Source: Lingula anatina (Eukaryota > Brachiopoda > Lingulata > Lingulida > Lingulidae). From it: a DNA stretch of 64,000 nt. The translations under genes were made by a program, and so were the position numbers. How positions within the stretch are numbered: the first letter of the stretch is position 1; each line of letters starts with the position of its first letter. The stretch covers positions 285,537 through 349,536 of the forward strand of contig NW_019774825.1 of assembly GCF_001039355.2 (NCBI RefSeq). Reading direction: 5' to 3'. Below are positions 11,566 through 22,100 of the stretch, one piece after another. The notes below the pieces were generated by a model. It did not search any database. It was not told the DNA's origin and saw nothing but the letters and a program-made list of their open reading frames with translations.

Positions 11566-13119
11566 TCATCTTTTACGTGGTTTGCCTTGAAGCGTTCTGT
11601 TAACATGAAATTCTCGTATCAAAGCTTGAGAAACGTTGGAATGAGGCTCCCATGATGGAGGGTAATTGCCTTTCCATTTCACCAAATAATGCTTAACACC
11701 TTTAATGGGTTTGCATTTGAGAAGTTTCTCGACTTCAAACCATTCATCTGGATCTGGGACAATTTGTTGTTGCTCAGGAGGGGGTGTAACGTTTTGAGCT
11801 TCAGGGGTGTTCGAATTGTTTTGTGGTAATTCATTTTCGTCGTGAACAGGCTCTGGTAAAGGAGCTCGTGGTCTAAGCGGACGGTCTTCAGGGTCGTGAT
11901 ATAATTTCAGTCTGTTCGCATGTACAGGTGACGGGTGAAGTTTGTTCGTACTACAGTCGCGTAACTTGAACGTGTAACTAGAGACACGATCTGTGATATA
12001 GTAAGGACCAACAAATTTAGCCGTCAGTTTAGGACTTCGGCCCTTCTTGACACGTGACCATTTTAGTAAGACTCTGTCACCTATGTGAAAGGCTGGAGGG
12101 GCTGCCGTGCGATCATATAAGCGCGTATATTTCTGTTGCGCTTGCGTTCTGTTGTCATGGGCAATTTGTGCTAATTCCAAATTTTTCTGAATGTTTTCTA
12201 TATAGTCTTCTACTGATTTTGGTAAGGAATCTGGAGGTTTTAAAAGTGATTCCAGCGGAGTATTCATTTCTTTTCCGTACATCAAGTAGAAAGGTGAAAA
12301 TTCAGTAGACTGCGTTGCAGGTGTAGCACGTAATGCCATGAGTACCCCTGGGAGAATCTGTGGCCAATCGTCTTGATTTTGATTGCAATATATTCTAATT
12401 GATTGGGCTAGCGCTGAATTCTGTCTCTCTACAGCACTGTTGCTGGCAGGGTGAAAACTGCTTGTTAACGCCCTTTTGACATGAAATAACTCACTCAATG
12501 TCTGTACCAGCAGGGACGTAAAATTACGTCCGCGGTCAGTGACTATGACCTTGGGTGCTCCATATCTACAAAAGATCTCAGAGTAAAGAATTCGAGCTAC
12601 TTCCTCTGCTGTCTGGGTCTTTAAAGGGAAAGCTTCAGGCCAAGCCGAAAAGGAACAAACAAGTAAAAGAATGTACTTGTAACCTTCACGTGATTTGGGC
12701 ATAACTAATATGTCCATGTGAAGTCTGTCCCATACACCAGTTATTGGGAGTGGCTGAAGAGGAGCGGGTCTTTGGCCATGGTGACGTTTTGCCTTTTGAC
12801 ATGAGTCGCATGTTTTTACATACTGAAGTATTTCAGTATACATGCGGGGCCAATAGAATCTGTTTCTGATCAACTGATAACTTCTGTCAAACGCAAAGTG
12901 AGCGCCAGACGCTAGGCTATCATGGTAGGCTTGTAAAACGTCATCTCTGTATTGAGTGGGCACTGCTAATTGGCGTATGATATTTCGTTCTGTGCCGGAC
13001 GTTCTAGAACGAGGTTGATAAATATGAAAAAGGAGGTCCTTATCCATAATGTATTGATCCGATTCATAAATTGTCTTTCTCGCCAATTTGGCGTCATCTG
13101 GGAGAGTGCCATTTAGCAA
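11566..13119 (-). CDS. pol: Integrase with C-terminal chromodomain (Gypsy pol, 3' part)
   Basis: About 517 codons. It carries an N-terminal zinc-binding region (CDSCQKAK), the DDE catalytic core (D in 'LHMDILVM', D in 'VTDRGRNF', E in 'NSAVERQN'), a C-terminal SH3-like region ('VLLKWSRVKKGRSPKL...FVGPY'), and a chromodomain at about 11580-11720 ('EWFEVEKLL', 'YLVKWKG', 'SWEP'). Chromodomains can direct integration to modified chromatin. The frame differs by one from RT and overlaps it by 7 bases at a T6 run near 13119-13124. That is either a slip mutation in this copy or a frameshift site. Confidence 0.93.
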   Translation of the reverse strand: MLNGTLPDDAKLARKTIYESDQYIMDKDLLFHIYQPRSRTSGTERNIIRQLAVPTQYRDDVLQAYHDSLASGAHFAFDRSYQLIRNRFYWPRMYTEILQYVKTCDSCQKAKRHHGQRPAPLQPLPITGVWDRLHMDILVMPKSREGYKYILLLVCSFSAWPEAFPLKTQTAEEVARILYSEIFCRYGAPKVIVTDRGRNFTSLLVQTLSELFHVKRALTSSFHPASNSAVERQNSALAQSIRIYCNQNQDDWPQILPGVLMALRATPATQSTEFSPFYLMYGKEMNTPLESLLKPPDSLPKSVEDYIENIQKNLELAQIAHDNRTQAQQKYTRLYDRTAAPPAFHIGDRVLLKWSRVKKGRSPKLTAKFVGPYYITDRVSSYTFKLRDCSTNKLHPSPVHANRLKLYHDPEDRPLRPRAPLPEPVHDENELPQNNSNTPEAQNVTPPPEQQQIVPDPDEWFEVEKLLKCKPIKGVKHYLVKWKGNYPPSWEPHSNVSQALIREFHVNRTLQGKPRKR

Positions 13120-14666
13120 AAAATATGTTTGAAGTCATCGCATTGTCGTTGCATTTGGGCCAATTGGGATAATTGTTCTTTTTCCACAGAGGGAAAAATG
13201 GTGAAAACATCAGGCTCTGAGTTGGCAATGATATGTTGAATAATGTTAACTGGAGTACCTGTTTTCGTGGGGCCCATATCATGAATAAATTTTGTGTCAA
13301 TTTCTTGTGTTGAGTCAACCGAAGGCATGGCCGTAAAAGCTTGAATAGGCTCAGAATTTTGGTAAGTGCGCCGTGACAATGCGTCAGCGGGATTTTTATT
13401 ACCTGCAAGGTGTACGATTGTATAATCGTATTCCTGCAAAGCAAGAGCCCATCTGATCAAACGGGGTGAAGAATGTTTGATTTGCTTTAGCCATTTAAGT
13501 GCTTGGTGATCGGTATAGATCGTAAAGGGTTGACTAGACAGATAAACGTGGAAAGCTTTAACACCTTCTACGACTGCTAGACACTCAAGTTGTGTAATCG
13601 GGTACAGTTGTTCAGACGCCGATAAAGATCGGCCACCGTAACTAATTGCACATTCACGTCCCTTATCGTCTAACTGACCCAGGATGTATCCTAGTGAATG
13701 CCCAGAGGCGTCTGTTGTCAATATAAAGGGTTTTGACATGTCGGGAAATTTGAGAATTGGAGGGTTTACTAACGCCTGTTTTAGTGTGTTGAAAGCAGTG
13801 TCACATTCCTTGGTCCACTGAAATTTTACTTCTTTATGAAGTAAACCGTTTAAAGGCTTTGCAATGTGGCTGTAACCTTTGATAAAACGGCGATACCATG
13901 TCGTTAAGCCCAAGAAACTACGGACTTGTTTGACATTAGTGGGGGTAGGAAAGGACTGAACTGCTTCTGTCTTTGAAGAATCTACCTGAATACCATCTCG
14001 AGATAAATTATGTCCAAGATAAAAAACTTTTGGGACACAAAATGAACATTTAGAGGGCTTTAACTTCAGGTTAGCCTCTCTCAAAATGTGAAACATTTCT
14101 TGCAGATGTGCCAGGTGATCTTCGAATGTTTTTGAAAAACAGAGAATATCATCGATGTAAATGATGACATTTTTCCAATTCATGTTCCGAAATATGTTAC
14201 TCACTAGATATTGATAGCTTGCTGGAGCATTTTTCAGCCCAAACGGTAAACGTTTGAACTGATATTGACCACTATGCGTGACAAACGATGATTTTTCTTT
14301 AGAGTCGTCTGATAACGCTATGGTCCAAAATACTGTATTGATGTCAACCAAGGAAAAGTAAGTTGCCTTGGAATCAGCTATCGAGTCGAAAATGTCCTCT
14401 AACCGTGGGAGAGGAAAGCTGATTGATTTAGTAACAGCATTCAATTTCCGATAATCAATTGCAAATCGAAAGTCACCTTGTTTCTTGCGTACCAAAATAA
14501 CAGGTGAAGACCAAGGAGAAGTGGAAGGTTCAATGATATCATGATGCAGCATTTCATTTATCTGGCGATCAATTTCAGCTTTTGCTTGAGGAGTTGTTCT
14601 ATAAAACCTTTGGGTGATTGGGGGAATGATCACCGGTATCAATAGTATGTTTGTAAACGGGCACAT
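13113..14666 (-). CDS. pol: Reverse transcriptase and RNase H of the Gypsy element
   Basis: About 517 codons. The fingers begin near 'INEMLHHDIIEPS', the palm includes 'FRFAIDYRKLN' and the catalytic motif YIDD, and the thumb-connection follows. RNase H is marked by 'TTDASG' and 'YTDHQALKWL'. Some positions depart from the usual motif, for instance DINTVFW where DLKSGYW is common. The first codons (about 14666-14620) appear frameshifted: residues resembling the usual stretch before RT occur in another frame there. The frame ends at a T-run where integrase takes over. Confidence 0.92.
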   Translation of the reverse strand: MCPFTNILLIPVIIPPITQRFYRTTPQAKAEIDRQINEMLHHDIIEPSTSPWSSPVILVRKKQGDFRFAIDYRKLNAVTKSISFPLPRLEDIFDSIADSKATYFSLVDINTVFWTIALSDDSKEKSSFVTHSGQYQFKRLPFGLKNAPASYQYLVSNIFRNMNWKNVIIYIDDILCFSKTFEDHLAHLQEMFHILREANLKLKPSKCSFCVPKVFYLGHNLSRDGIQVDSSKTEAVQSFPTPTNVKQVRSFLGLTTWYRRFIKGYSHIAKPLNGLLHKEVKFQWTKECDTAFNTLKQALVNPPILKFPDMSKPFILTTDASGHSLGYILGQLDDKGRECAISYGGRSLSASEQLYPITQLECLAVVEGVKAFHVYLSSQPFTIYTDHQALKWLKQIKHSSPRLIRWALALQEYDYTIVHLAGNKNPADALSRRTYQNSEPIQAFTAMPSVDSTQEIDTKFIHDMGPTKTGTPVNIIQHIIANSEPDVFTIFPSVEKEQLSQLAQMQRQCDDFKHIFC

Positions 14667-14674
14667 GACCTATT

Positions 14675-15538
14675 TCAGACAAATTGTGACAATAATTGGT
14701 CCTGTTGATCAGATGTGAGATGAGATAACTCAAAGGGGATTTTAAGTTCTAAGGCCGCTTTCTTATCTTCCTCACTGATCGGTTTAATGGTAGGGGGCTG
14801 AGTGGGAGTGAAGTTAAGGTGGTGCAAATTACCTGCGCTTATGCGTGACACTTTAGCCACAATGGAGTTTGCATAGATTGTATAACTATAAGGCGTAGTG
14901 TTAGCAACGCGGTAATAACAGTGACTGTTAGTCAAGGTATTGATGGTAGAAGCACAAAATATAGTATTCAAATTTGAGGACGGTTCTAATAGAACAAGCG
15001 TCGAGCCACCCTTATCAGGACGTATGCGGGAAACCTGAACTTGCACTAACCGTTCCGTGAAAGGGTCTACGGTCACAGTAGATTTTGATCTAGCAAGTCC
15101 TAAATTGTCTGAAATCGTCAAACATACCGTGCTATCGGGATAGCGTAGAGTCAATGCATGTTTTTGTAAATCAATCACCGCACTATGGTCGTGTAGAAAA
15201 TCCAAGCCAATAATCAAAGGTCGGGGTAATATTGGAACAACGCAAAAAGTATGGGTATATGCCACATTACCGATGAAAAATTTGAGACATGCAAGGCCCA
15301 AAATTGTTTGCGCGTCGCCACTCACTCCAATTACTGTTGTGATTTTAGAGGGAGGGGCAAGGTCAGAAAAAGGAATGCCTAAAGTTTGAAACGTTTGTTT
15401 GGAAACACAACATATGCTAGCGCCAGTATCAAGAAGACCATTGAACTTTTTGTTTTTGATTGTAATAAAAAGAGAATTTTGTAAAGATTTTTCCGATATC
15501 GTACCAATAGATCCGGCCTGTTCTTGCGACACTACTCG
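14675..15538 (-). CDS. pro: Aspartic protease (pro) of the Gypsy element
   Basis: The frame follows the gag TGA codon without a shift. It holds the retropepsin active-site motif LDTGAS, preceded by hydrophobic strand residues, and a later 'PLIIGLDFL' segment equivalent to the flap-distal part of the fold. No ATG is needed if the protein is made by stop-codon readthrough; an in-frame GTG at 15532 is not a likely start. The frame ends at 14675, just before RT, with a frame change in between. Confidence 0.85.
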   Translation of the reverse strand, partial: RVVSQEQAGSIGTISEKSLQNSLFITIKNKKFNGLLDTGASICCVSKQTFQTLGIPFSDLAPPSKITTVIGVSGDAQTILGLACLKFFIGNVAYTHTFCVVPILPRPLIIGLDFLHDHSAVIDLQKHALTLRYPDSTVCLTISDNLGLARSKSTVTVDPFTERLVQVQVSRIRPDKGGSTLVLLEPSSNLNTIFCASTINTLTNSHCYYRVANTTPYSYTIYANSIVAKVSRISAGNLHHLNFTPTQPPTIKPISEEDKKAALELKIPFELSHLTSDQQDQLLSQFV

Positions 15539-16840
15539 TCATTGTTTCTTAGATGACCTACACACTTTCGCCAAATGACCAACTTTACCGCAATTTCTAC
15601 ATGTTAAATGAAAAGCAGGACAGAATCTACGTAAATGAAACTCACCACCGCAACCAGAACATGGAGTCCGTTTCTGTTTATTATAACGTTGATTCCATTG
15701 GCGTGTCTGTTGACGTTGAAAACGTGGAGGCATTGTCTGATTTCGCTGCGCTTGAGGAACACGTGGGCGTAACTCGTAGTCGCGGAAAGGAACACCGGGA
15801 TGGGGCGCTGATCGGTACTCTGAAGATCTTGGTCTGTCATTTGGAGCGTGTATAGGGTTCAACTGTGCGGAGTTGGGCTGCGACGTGGCTAACTGAGAAA
15901 TTTTGTTGTTGATTTCAGTCAGCTGTGTACCCAGGGCTGTTAAAGTCGCAGCGGAAGCTGAGGGTTGAACCGCTGTTTCGGCCTGTCGAGCGCGAGCGAT
16001 TAGATCTTCAAAGGTTTTAGGCTCGTGCTGCGCTACCAACGGTCGAATCTCAGGCAGTAGGCCATGAAGAATGGCCTGTATAGTTTGCTCATCCGGTAAT
16101 TTTACTTTTTGGGCTTCCCTACGTACATCAGCAATGTAGTCTTGTACGGCCTGTGACGGTTTCTGGCAACGCTGAAATAAGCTAGAAACAGTAGCCCACT
16201 TTGAACTCGCTGTCGGCTGGAATCTAGTTTTGAAGGAATCAGCGATATTGTCCATTGTGTTTTTCTCATCGTCAGAGAGCGTATCAAACCAATCTAGGGC
16301 AGCGTTTCGGAGAAGTAGAGGAAACGATGAACGTTGCTGTGCGTCTGTTAAGCCTTTAAACTTTGCATAGTTCATAAAGTGCGATAACCAACGATCAGGG
16401 TCCTCATTTTGAGTGCCGTGGAATTTTTCAGGCAACAAGCTTAAATCTGATGTCATATCGTAGGTGGGCGGAGGAAGGGTTGACGGAGCGGAAGATAACG
16501 AGGTGACGGAAGACGTCGAGTCTCTATCACTTTCTGTATCTGACGAAGCAGCTGATTCTAAATCTTGCTCTGAAGGTGGCTGAGGAGCTTCAATTGAAAT
16601 TGTTGGCGGATCAACAGGGTTGTCGGTAGTTGTTTTTCCGCTAGTTGTTGGCTGTGGTTGAAAAAGGCTTGCTAGGTCTGGAGACGAGGAGCGGGAACGG
16701 GAGGTAGACGTTGGTGAGTTGGGTTCACGAGGTGTGGGGAACGACTGTTTAAGTGCTGTTAACGACACTTTCTTACCTGACGTTCGAAGCCTGGTATTTG
16801 CGGAAGGCGTTGACCAATAGCTCTCTGGCCTCGCTGACAT
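15539..16840 (-). CDS. gag: Gag polyprotein of the Gypsy element
   Basis: The open frame extends up to 16993, but residues before the Met at 16840 overlap the LTR and primer-binding region, so I take 16840 as the start (about 433 residues). The N-terminal half is Ser/Pro/Thr-rich. A capsid-like 'WLSHFMNYAKFKG' and 'ALDWFDTL' region follows. The C-terminus has two CCHC zinc knuckles of the form CX2CX4HX4C (CSGCGGEFHLRRFC and CRNCGKVGHLAKVC), which bind element RNA. The frame ends at TGA (15541-15539), and the next codons continue in the same frame into protease. Confidence 0.9.
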   Translation of the reverse strand: MSARPESYWSTPSANTRLRTSGKKVSLTALKQSFPTPREPNSPTSTSRSRSSSPDLASLFQPQPTTSGKTTTDNPVDPPTISIEAPQPPSEQDLESAASSDTESDRDSTSSVTSLSSAPSTLPPPTYDMTSDLSLLPEKFHGTQNEDPDRWLSHFMNYAKFKGLTDAQQRSSFPLLLRNAALDWFDTLSDDEKNTMDNIADSFKTRFQPTASSKWATVSSLFQRCQKPSQAVQDYIADVRREAQKVKLPDEQTIQAILHGLLPEIRPLVAQHEPKTFEDLIARARQAETAVQPSASAATLTALGTQLTEINNKISQLATSQPNSAQLNPIHAPNDRPRSSEYRSAPHPGVPFRDYELRPRVPQAQRNQTMPPRFQRQQTRQWNQRYNKQKRTPCSGCGGEFHLRRFCPAFHLTCRNCGKVGHLAKVCRSSKKQ

Positions 16841-16888
16841 CTGAAACAGGCAGGGAGGTCTGGAAACAACAGGTTTCTCCACCACTTT

Positions 16889-17209
16889 TGTAACGGGGCC
16901 GGTGCGGTGCGTTTTGGCGTATGCGCGAGGATCGTAAGAATGACACAACAGTATACAATAGCTTTCCCTATTAATACAGTTTATTTCTTTCACCCGTTAC
17001 ATATATCGGGACATCTAGCTTAGGTATGCACAGCGCTACGGTAAGACAGTGACCCAAGCGTTCCCTCAATCTAGGCTCTGATTGACCCGGCCGTCCTCAG
17101 TCCTCAGTCCCCCTTCTCGTGCCCTCGGCGTTGCTGGTCACTCTGACGTCCCTAGGATCGGTCTAGCGTTAGTTTTTTCTCTTTTCATCTTGCTACTAAC
17201 TGCGTTACA
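16889..17209 (-). repeat. 5' LTR of the Gypsy element (321 bp)
   Basis: On the element strand the LTR starts TGTAACG at 17209 and ends CGTTACA at 16889, a 7-bp terminal inverted repeat. It contains an AATAAA signal (plus-strand TTTATT at 16980-16985). Just inside it the element strand reads AAAAGTGGTGGAGAAACC, which includes a TGG start for a primer-binding site; I did not assign the tRNA. Confidence 0.75.
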
Positions 17210-17213
17210 ATTA
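17210..17213. repeat. Target-site duplication ATTA (right)
   Basis: This is the partner of 10651-10654 and lies directly outside the 5' LTR. Confidence 0.65.
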
Positions 17214-17521
17214 TATGGGCGTGTTCCTCTTAAAATAGGTATCATAATCAGTTATTAACACAAATACAATTTTGATGTAACCTGTGAACTTATAAGTTGA
17301 TTTATTCTCCATCTCGAGCAAAACTTTTTGGACAAATTTTTCTTCGGCATTTAAAGATATTTGAGACATTTACGTTACATACTCGACCGAATTTTCCAGT
17401 TCCATGTTGTTCAGTTATATTTTTTCTACTGTAAACATGCTTTAAAACACCAAGTTTAGGCGTTGCTTAAAAAGTTATAAAATAAGATAAAAGAGGTTTC
17501 ATGCTTCGTAAAAGTTTGGAT

Positions 17522-17553
17522 CTAAGATCTAATATCTGTTTATTAGATCTTAG
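17522..17553. repeat. Perfect inverted repeat, 13-bp arms, 6-nt loop
   Basis: The arms CTAAGATCTAATA (17522-17534) and TATTAGATCTTAG (17541-17553) are exact reverse complements. It could form a hairpin in RNA or be a relic of a transposon end. No function is evident. Confidence 0.8.
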
Positions 17554-18413
17554 TTTGGATTAAGAAAGATTTGAGCGTTGTTAGGTAAATAAAATGAACT
17601 TATTCTTTAATTTTACATACATTTAGTATTTGCGTTTAACAGTACATGGAATCAATGCAAGGCAACAGTTTTAGAAGAGACAGTCAACTGTGTCGTTATT
17701 TATTGAACCAAGTTTTGGTTATGAACACTTGCCATCGATGTTTACCCTAGTGCAGTCATTGTAGTAACCTGATCTCCGTATATTCAACATACATTTACCC
17801 CATGCTGCGCTGTGCAGAGGTCAGAGGGCACATCATCAAGGTTTAGAGTCTACTCTTTACTGAAATAGGAAGAAACGGTTTTTATCTTTAATGAAAAATG
17901 TCTTAATGTGTATATATAGTGATATGTTTTTTCGTTTTCTTCAGAAATGTCCTTTCTATCATAAAAAATCATAAAGTAATCAATTCATGCTGCTTAATGT
18001 TCAGACCCGTGTGTTATTAGTGCTGGTGTGTATAGAAATCATATATTTCTTCCTTTTTGTCTATCGGTACATTTGGAAACACCCGTGCAACAATTCTTTT
18101 CTCTACAAATGTTTTGTTTACAGACAAATGTTCATTTTGGGCCATTTGTGTCAAGTCGAGAATGTTAGAGACTTCGAAAAAGCAGATTTTTTGTAAATTT
18201 TTGAACTGGCTGGAATGGATCATAAATTATACTTATTACAATGAGAAATGTTTTTAAAATTATCCTTTGAAAGTAAAATCTAAACCAACTTTGGGAGAGC
18301 ATAGCTCTTAAAGTGGTGTTTTTTTTTTTTGGTTCACATATGTCATGTATACAGAGATTTTAAAGGACATGCAAAAGGGGAAAAAACAACAACGATTCAA
18401 TGTTATCTTTCTC

Positions 18414-18530
18414 AGGGAACGCAATAATTACATGTATTACATTTGAATGAAAACTTTGCAAGAGAACGCAATACTTTTTACGTTTGAAAGCAATCTTTGT
18501 CAAGGAACGCAATAATTTTTACTTTCGGAT
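18414..18530. repeat. Degenerate tandem repeat, about three units of 40-50 bp
   Basis: The motif GAACGCAATA recurs at about 18417, 18464 and 18505, each followed by an A/T-rich stretch and a 'TTTGAAAG/TTTGAATG' segment. Confidence 0.6.
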
Positions 18531-19194
18531 TACAGCAAAAATTATCATGTTTTGCAGATGCTCCAAGGCTACCAATGCAAGTCCACGTGCATCATGCAGA
18601 CACATAACCTTAGTCGGGTTATTGGCTTTTGATAAGGTACATTTCTTCTCTACTGTTCTTCTATCTCGCTATGTTAAATTCATAATGCCAACGGCCTGCG
18701 CATGCGCTTTAGTAGTTTTGCAACCAACGTTAGGGAATTGAAAATTTGTTTTTAAAGCTTAAGACCTTGGGAATGAAATTGTCGACATAACTACTTGGCA
18801 TGTAATTTTCAGCAGGACTGGAGGGTCTTACTCACCTGATTATTTGGTAAATGTCTTACCTAGTTTTCATACATAATGAATTTTTAGCAAGAGAAATGGC
18901 ATTTTAAATGTTATTAAAATAAAATGTGATGTCTGTCTTTTTTCGATTATTTCTGTATTTGTTTTTTAGTCATTAATTTAGGAATGGGAATCTTGGATAC
19001 AGATCCAACTCTTGCTGGGTTTTTAATTAAAACTTCAGTGAATTAATTTTTTAAATGCTTTGAGCAGTTGAAACAGTCTATATACGCTGTATACTAGTAC
19101 ATCAGAGATATTAAATGAGGAAATACATGTATAAAGTGATAAAATTTTCTACAGAATTCTATGGTTTAATTTCAGGTTTCCCAATATAATCAAT

Positions 19195-22100
19195 ATGTCA
19201 GCAAACAAAGATTCACCAGAATGGAAAAAGCTTGAATTGTTGCAAAAGCTGGACAAAAATCCAAGATACGCTGGGCCAGATGCAGAAGAAGCAAAGGGGT
19301 GGACAAGCCTTAATCTTCAAAGAATTGGAAGAAGAATTCCACAGAGTATACGTCGATGTATCAAACTTAGAATACTTGATATATCTGGTAATGGAAACCT
19401 AGACCATGCAACATTGGATGCAATATACGCACTAAAAGGTCTAGAGGAGTTAAATGCATCAGCATGTGGATTCAATGTGATCTCAATGAAATTCGATCAG
19501 CTGACAAACCTAATTAAATTAGATCTTTCAAAAAACAACTTGAAAGAATTCCCATCGTCAATATTTGGACTGAAGTCACTGGTGAAGCTTAACCTGGGCT
19601 TTAACAACATCGCCACAGTTCCTCCGCAGGTAAAGCAACTGGACCATCTTAAAAGCCTTGACCTGTCCCAAAACGAGCTGAAAGACTTCCCAGCAGCAAT
19701 ATATGAGCTGGAGACACTAGAAGAGGTTAACGTGAGCTTTAACAACATCGCTGCAATTCCACCACAGGTAACACAAATGAAGAATCTGAAGGTGCTAAAG
19801 CTGTTCAAGAACAACCTGAAAGAATTCCCAATGACGGTGTGTGAGCTGAAGACACTAGAAGAAGTTGACCTGAGCTTTTCCAACATCAGAACAACCCCAT
19901 TACAGGTAAAGCAATTGAAAAATCTGAAGATTTTGAAACTCTCTAACAACAATCTGGATAAATTCCCAATACCAGCATGCGAACTGGAGGCACTAGAAGA
20001 GGTTGAACTGGACAACAACAACATCACCACAATTCCGCCACAGGTTAAACAACTGAAGAATCTTAAGGTACTAAAGCTGTTAAAGAACAGGCTGCGAGAA
20101 TTCCCAAAACCAGTATGTGAGCTGGATACACTAGAAGAGGTCGACATGAGCCATAACAACATAACAACATTGCGACCAGAGGTAAAACAGTTGAAAAAGC
20201 TGAAGAAACTTAAGCTGAAGGACAACGACCTGAAAGAATTTCCAATAGCAGTATGTGAATTGGAGGCACTAGAAGAGGTCGGAATGAGCGATAATAAGAT
20301 CACCACAGTACCACCAGAATTGAAAAAACTAAAAAATATTAAGATAATGAGGCTGTCTGACAACGAGCTGAATGAGTTTCCGATACCAGTATGTGAGCTG
20401 AAGACACTGGAGAAGGTTAACTTAAATCATAATAAGATCACCACAGTTCCAACAGAGGTAGAAAAACTGAAGAATTTGAAGTCCATTAATCTGCAAAACA
20501 ACAAACTGGATCAATTTCCAACTTCAGTATGTCAGCTTGAGACACTAGAGAAGGTTATCTTATCCAAAAACAAGATTCCCAGTGTTCCACCGTGGGTAAA
20601 ACAACCGAGAAACCTGAAGATACTAAGACTACAGTTCAACAAATTAAATGAATTTCCTAGAGCACTATGTGGGTTGGAGTCTCTGGAGGAGGTTAACCTA
20701 GGCAACAACAAGATCTCCACTGTTCCACCTATGGTAAAACAACTGAAGAACCTGAAGATACTAAGGCTAAATCACAACAAACTGAATGAATTTCCGGAAC
20801 CAGTATGTGGGATGGACTCTCTGGAAGAGGTTAACTTGTCCAATAACCAGATCCGAACAATTCCACCAGAGGTAAAACAACTAACTAATCTGAAGGGACT
20901 AAGGCTGTGCAACAACAATTTGGAAAAAATTCCTTTATCGCTGTGTGAGCTGAATACACTAGAAGAGGTTTACCTGGACAATAATAAGATCAGTGCAGTT
21001 CCTCCACATATAGAACAACTGAAAAACCTCAGGACGCTAGGGCTGTGTAAGAACAATATGGGTGCATTTCCAATACCAGTATGTAAATTGGAAACACTAG
21101 AAGTAGTTGATCTGGAAGGCAACAGCATCACCATAATTCCGCCAGAAGTAAAACAATTGAAGAATCTAAAGGTACTAAAGCTGATAAAGAACAGGCTACA
21201 AGAAGTCCCAAAACCAGTATGTGAGCTGGATACACTAGAAGAGGTCGACATGAGCCATAACAACATAACAACAGTGCGACCACAGGTAAAACAATTGAAA
21301 AATCTGAAGATTTTGAAACTCTCTAACAACAATCTGGATGAATTCCCAATACCAGCATGCGAACTGGAGGCACTAGAAGAGGTTGACCTGGGCAACAACA
21401 GCATCACCAGAATTCCGCCACAGGTTAAACAACTGAAAAATCTTAAGGTACTTAAGCTGAAAAACAACAGGCTACGAGAATTCCCAAAACCAGTATGTGA
21501 TCTGGATACACTAGAAGAGGTCGACATGAGCCATAACAACATAACAACATTGCAACCAGAGGTAAAACAGTTGAAAAAGCTGAAGAAATTAAGACTGAAC
21601 CACAACCATCTGAACGAATTTCCTGTTACACTATGTGAGCTGGAACCACTAGAAGAGGTTGACTTGGACTATAACAACATCACTATGGTTTCTTCAGAGG
21701 TTACAAATCTACAGAACATTAAGATATTACGGATGTGCAACAACAGGCTGAATGAATTCCCTGTACCATTATGTAAGCTGGAGACACTAGAAGAGGTTTA
21801 CCTGGACGATAACAACATCACCCCAGTCCCACCACAGGTAAAGCAACTGAAGAATTTGAGGAAAATATGGATATGCAACAACAATCTGGTCGAATTCCCA
21901 ATAACATTATGTGAGCTGGAGAAAATTAAAGGAGTTTTCTTGGACAATAACAAGATCACCACTCTCCCAGCTTTGACAACACTCAGCAGAATACGAAAGT
22001 TAAGTCTTAAGTCTAACAGTATTACTAAGATTTCAGAAGAAATAGGCCAAATGATGCAGCACTTAGAATCTCTTAACTTAGAAAACAACAAGTTGGAAAA

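Larger units (their letters stand above)
10655..17209 (-). mobile_element. Ty3/Gypsy-class LTR retrotransposon with chromodomain integrase and env-like ORF
   Basis: Read on the minus strand the order is 5' LTR (17209-16889), gag, protease, RT/RNase H, integrase with C-terminal chromodomain, and an N-terminal envelope-like ORF. The 6.56-kb span is bounded by TG...CA termini and a 4-bp target duplication, ATTA, at 10651-10654 and 17210-17213. No 3' LTR is present. The left end is instead a 25-bp inverted copy of the 5' tip of the LTR. The RT and integrase frames are separated by a small frameshift and the protease-RT boundary is also broken, so this copy is probably defective, although the ORFs are long and the insertion looks young. 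It lies between the two ROCO copies, outside the duplicated block. Confidence 0.92.
17214..19194. other. Upstream region of ROCO copy 2, no gene recognised
   Basis: No exon is supported. It includes a perfect 13-bp hairpin (17522-17553) and a degenerate tandem repeat (18414-18530). An acceptor-like TTAATTTCAG ends at 19175, so an upstream, possibly untranslated, exon of copy 2 may lie in or beyond this region. I could not identify it. Confidence 0.5.
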
